Position numbers and translations under genes: made by a program
Source: Maribellus sp. YY47
GTDB lineage: Bacteria; Bacteroidota; Bacteroidia; Bacteroidales; Prolixibacteraceae
Direction: 5' to 3'
NCBI RefSeq assembly: GCF_023111095.1
Contig: NZ_JALGYW010000023.1
Span: forward strand, 17,886 to 81,885
DNA length: 64,000 nt
The notes under the pieces: generated by a model
The model's database searches: none
The model's input: the letters and a program-made list of their open reading frames with translations, nothing else
What the model was told of the DNA's origin: nothing
Shown here: positions 63,876-64,000 of the stretch, piece after piece
Layout: the number at the start of each line of letters is the position of its first letter
How positions within the stretch are numbered: position 1 is the first letter of the stretch

Positions 63876-64000
63876 TCACTAGTGGGTATTAAAAATTAAT
63901 AGACGTTCTTTGAAATTCTTTGTTAGTCGTACTTGTAGCGATTTTTGATAGCGTGACGATTTGAATTGAAAATACGGATTTTTGCATGCAAACAAGCAAT
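63876..64000. other. Window edge, no gene seen
   Basis: AT-rich; the six frames show no IS200 N-terminus and no other family. Confidence 0.3.

Overview
The window looks like chromosome of an anaerobic or facultative member of the Bacteroidota, most likely the order Marinilabiliales and possibly Prolixibacteraceae (inference). The signs are promoters of the TTTG / TAnnTTTG type, TonB-dependent receptors with carboxypeptidase-like N-domains, SPII lipoproteins, secreted GH29 and GH127 enzymes, a HydEFG set with an embedded aspartase, and DUF5715, YitT and GxxExxY genes. I saw no tRNA, rRNA, CRISPR array or prophage. The first gene is cut by the window edge.

Layout. 1-6.8 kb: end of a saccharopine-dehydrogenase-like gene, htpG, a RelE-type toxin-antitoxin pair, a class V aminotransferase, a patatin and a GroES-like protein. 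7.2-17 kb: a secreted EDWM-repeat protein, methionine aminopeptidase, acyl-ACP thioesterase, miaA, cutC, a GH29 fucosidase, a Kv-type channel, a SulP transporter and a DUF5715 protein. 17.3-24.6 kb: [FeFe]-hydrogenase maturation locus (hydE divergent from a TM1266-type regulator, hydG, a frameshifted GxxExxY gene, aspartase, two small Cys/Lys-rich exported proteins, hydF), with no hydrogenase structural gene in view. 25.5-36.7 kb: rpsO-pnp, a deoxynucleoside kinase, an OmpA/TPR lipoprotein, an exported protein with a glucan-water-dikinase-like C-terminal half, a small beta-barrel and an M20 dipeptidase. 36.7-38.5 kb: a second GH29.

39.0-46.3 kb (minus strand) is the most striking block: a tightly packed six-gene operon for a membrane b-type cytochrome, a membrane-anchored Fe-S flavoprotein, a 20-haem and a 13-haem c-type cytochrome, an outer-membrane beta-barrel and an NrfJ/OB-fold lipoprotein. 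It reads as a complete route for electrons from NAD(P)H across the inner membrane, through the periplasm and to the outer membrane, an extracellular-electron-transfer-like module.

46.4-64 kb: GH127, an M23 peptidase, a YitT protein, a 52-codon gene with its own Shine-Dalgarno and terminator, leuS, gdhA, a haemin-type TonB receptor, a 3-methyladenine glycosylase, a cyclophilin lipoprotein, a second TonB receptor, and a REP-like hairpin cluster beside a truncated IS200/RAYT transposase.
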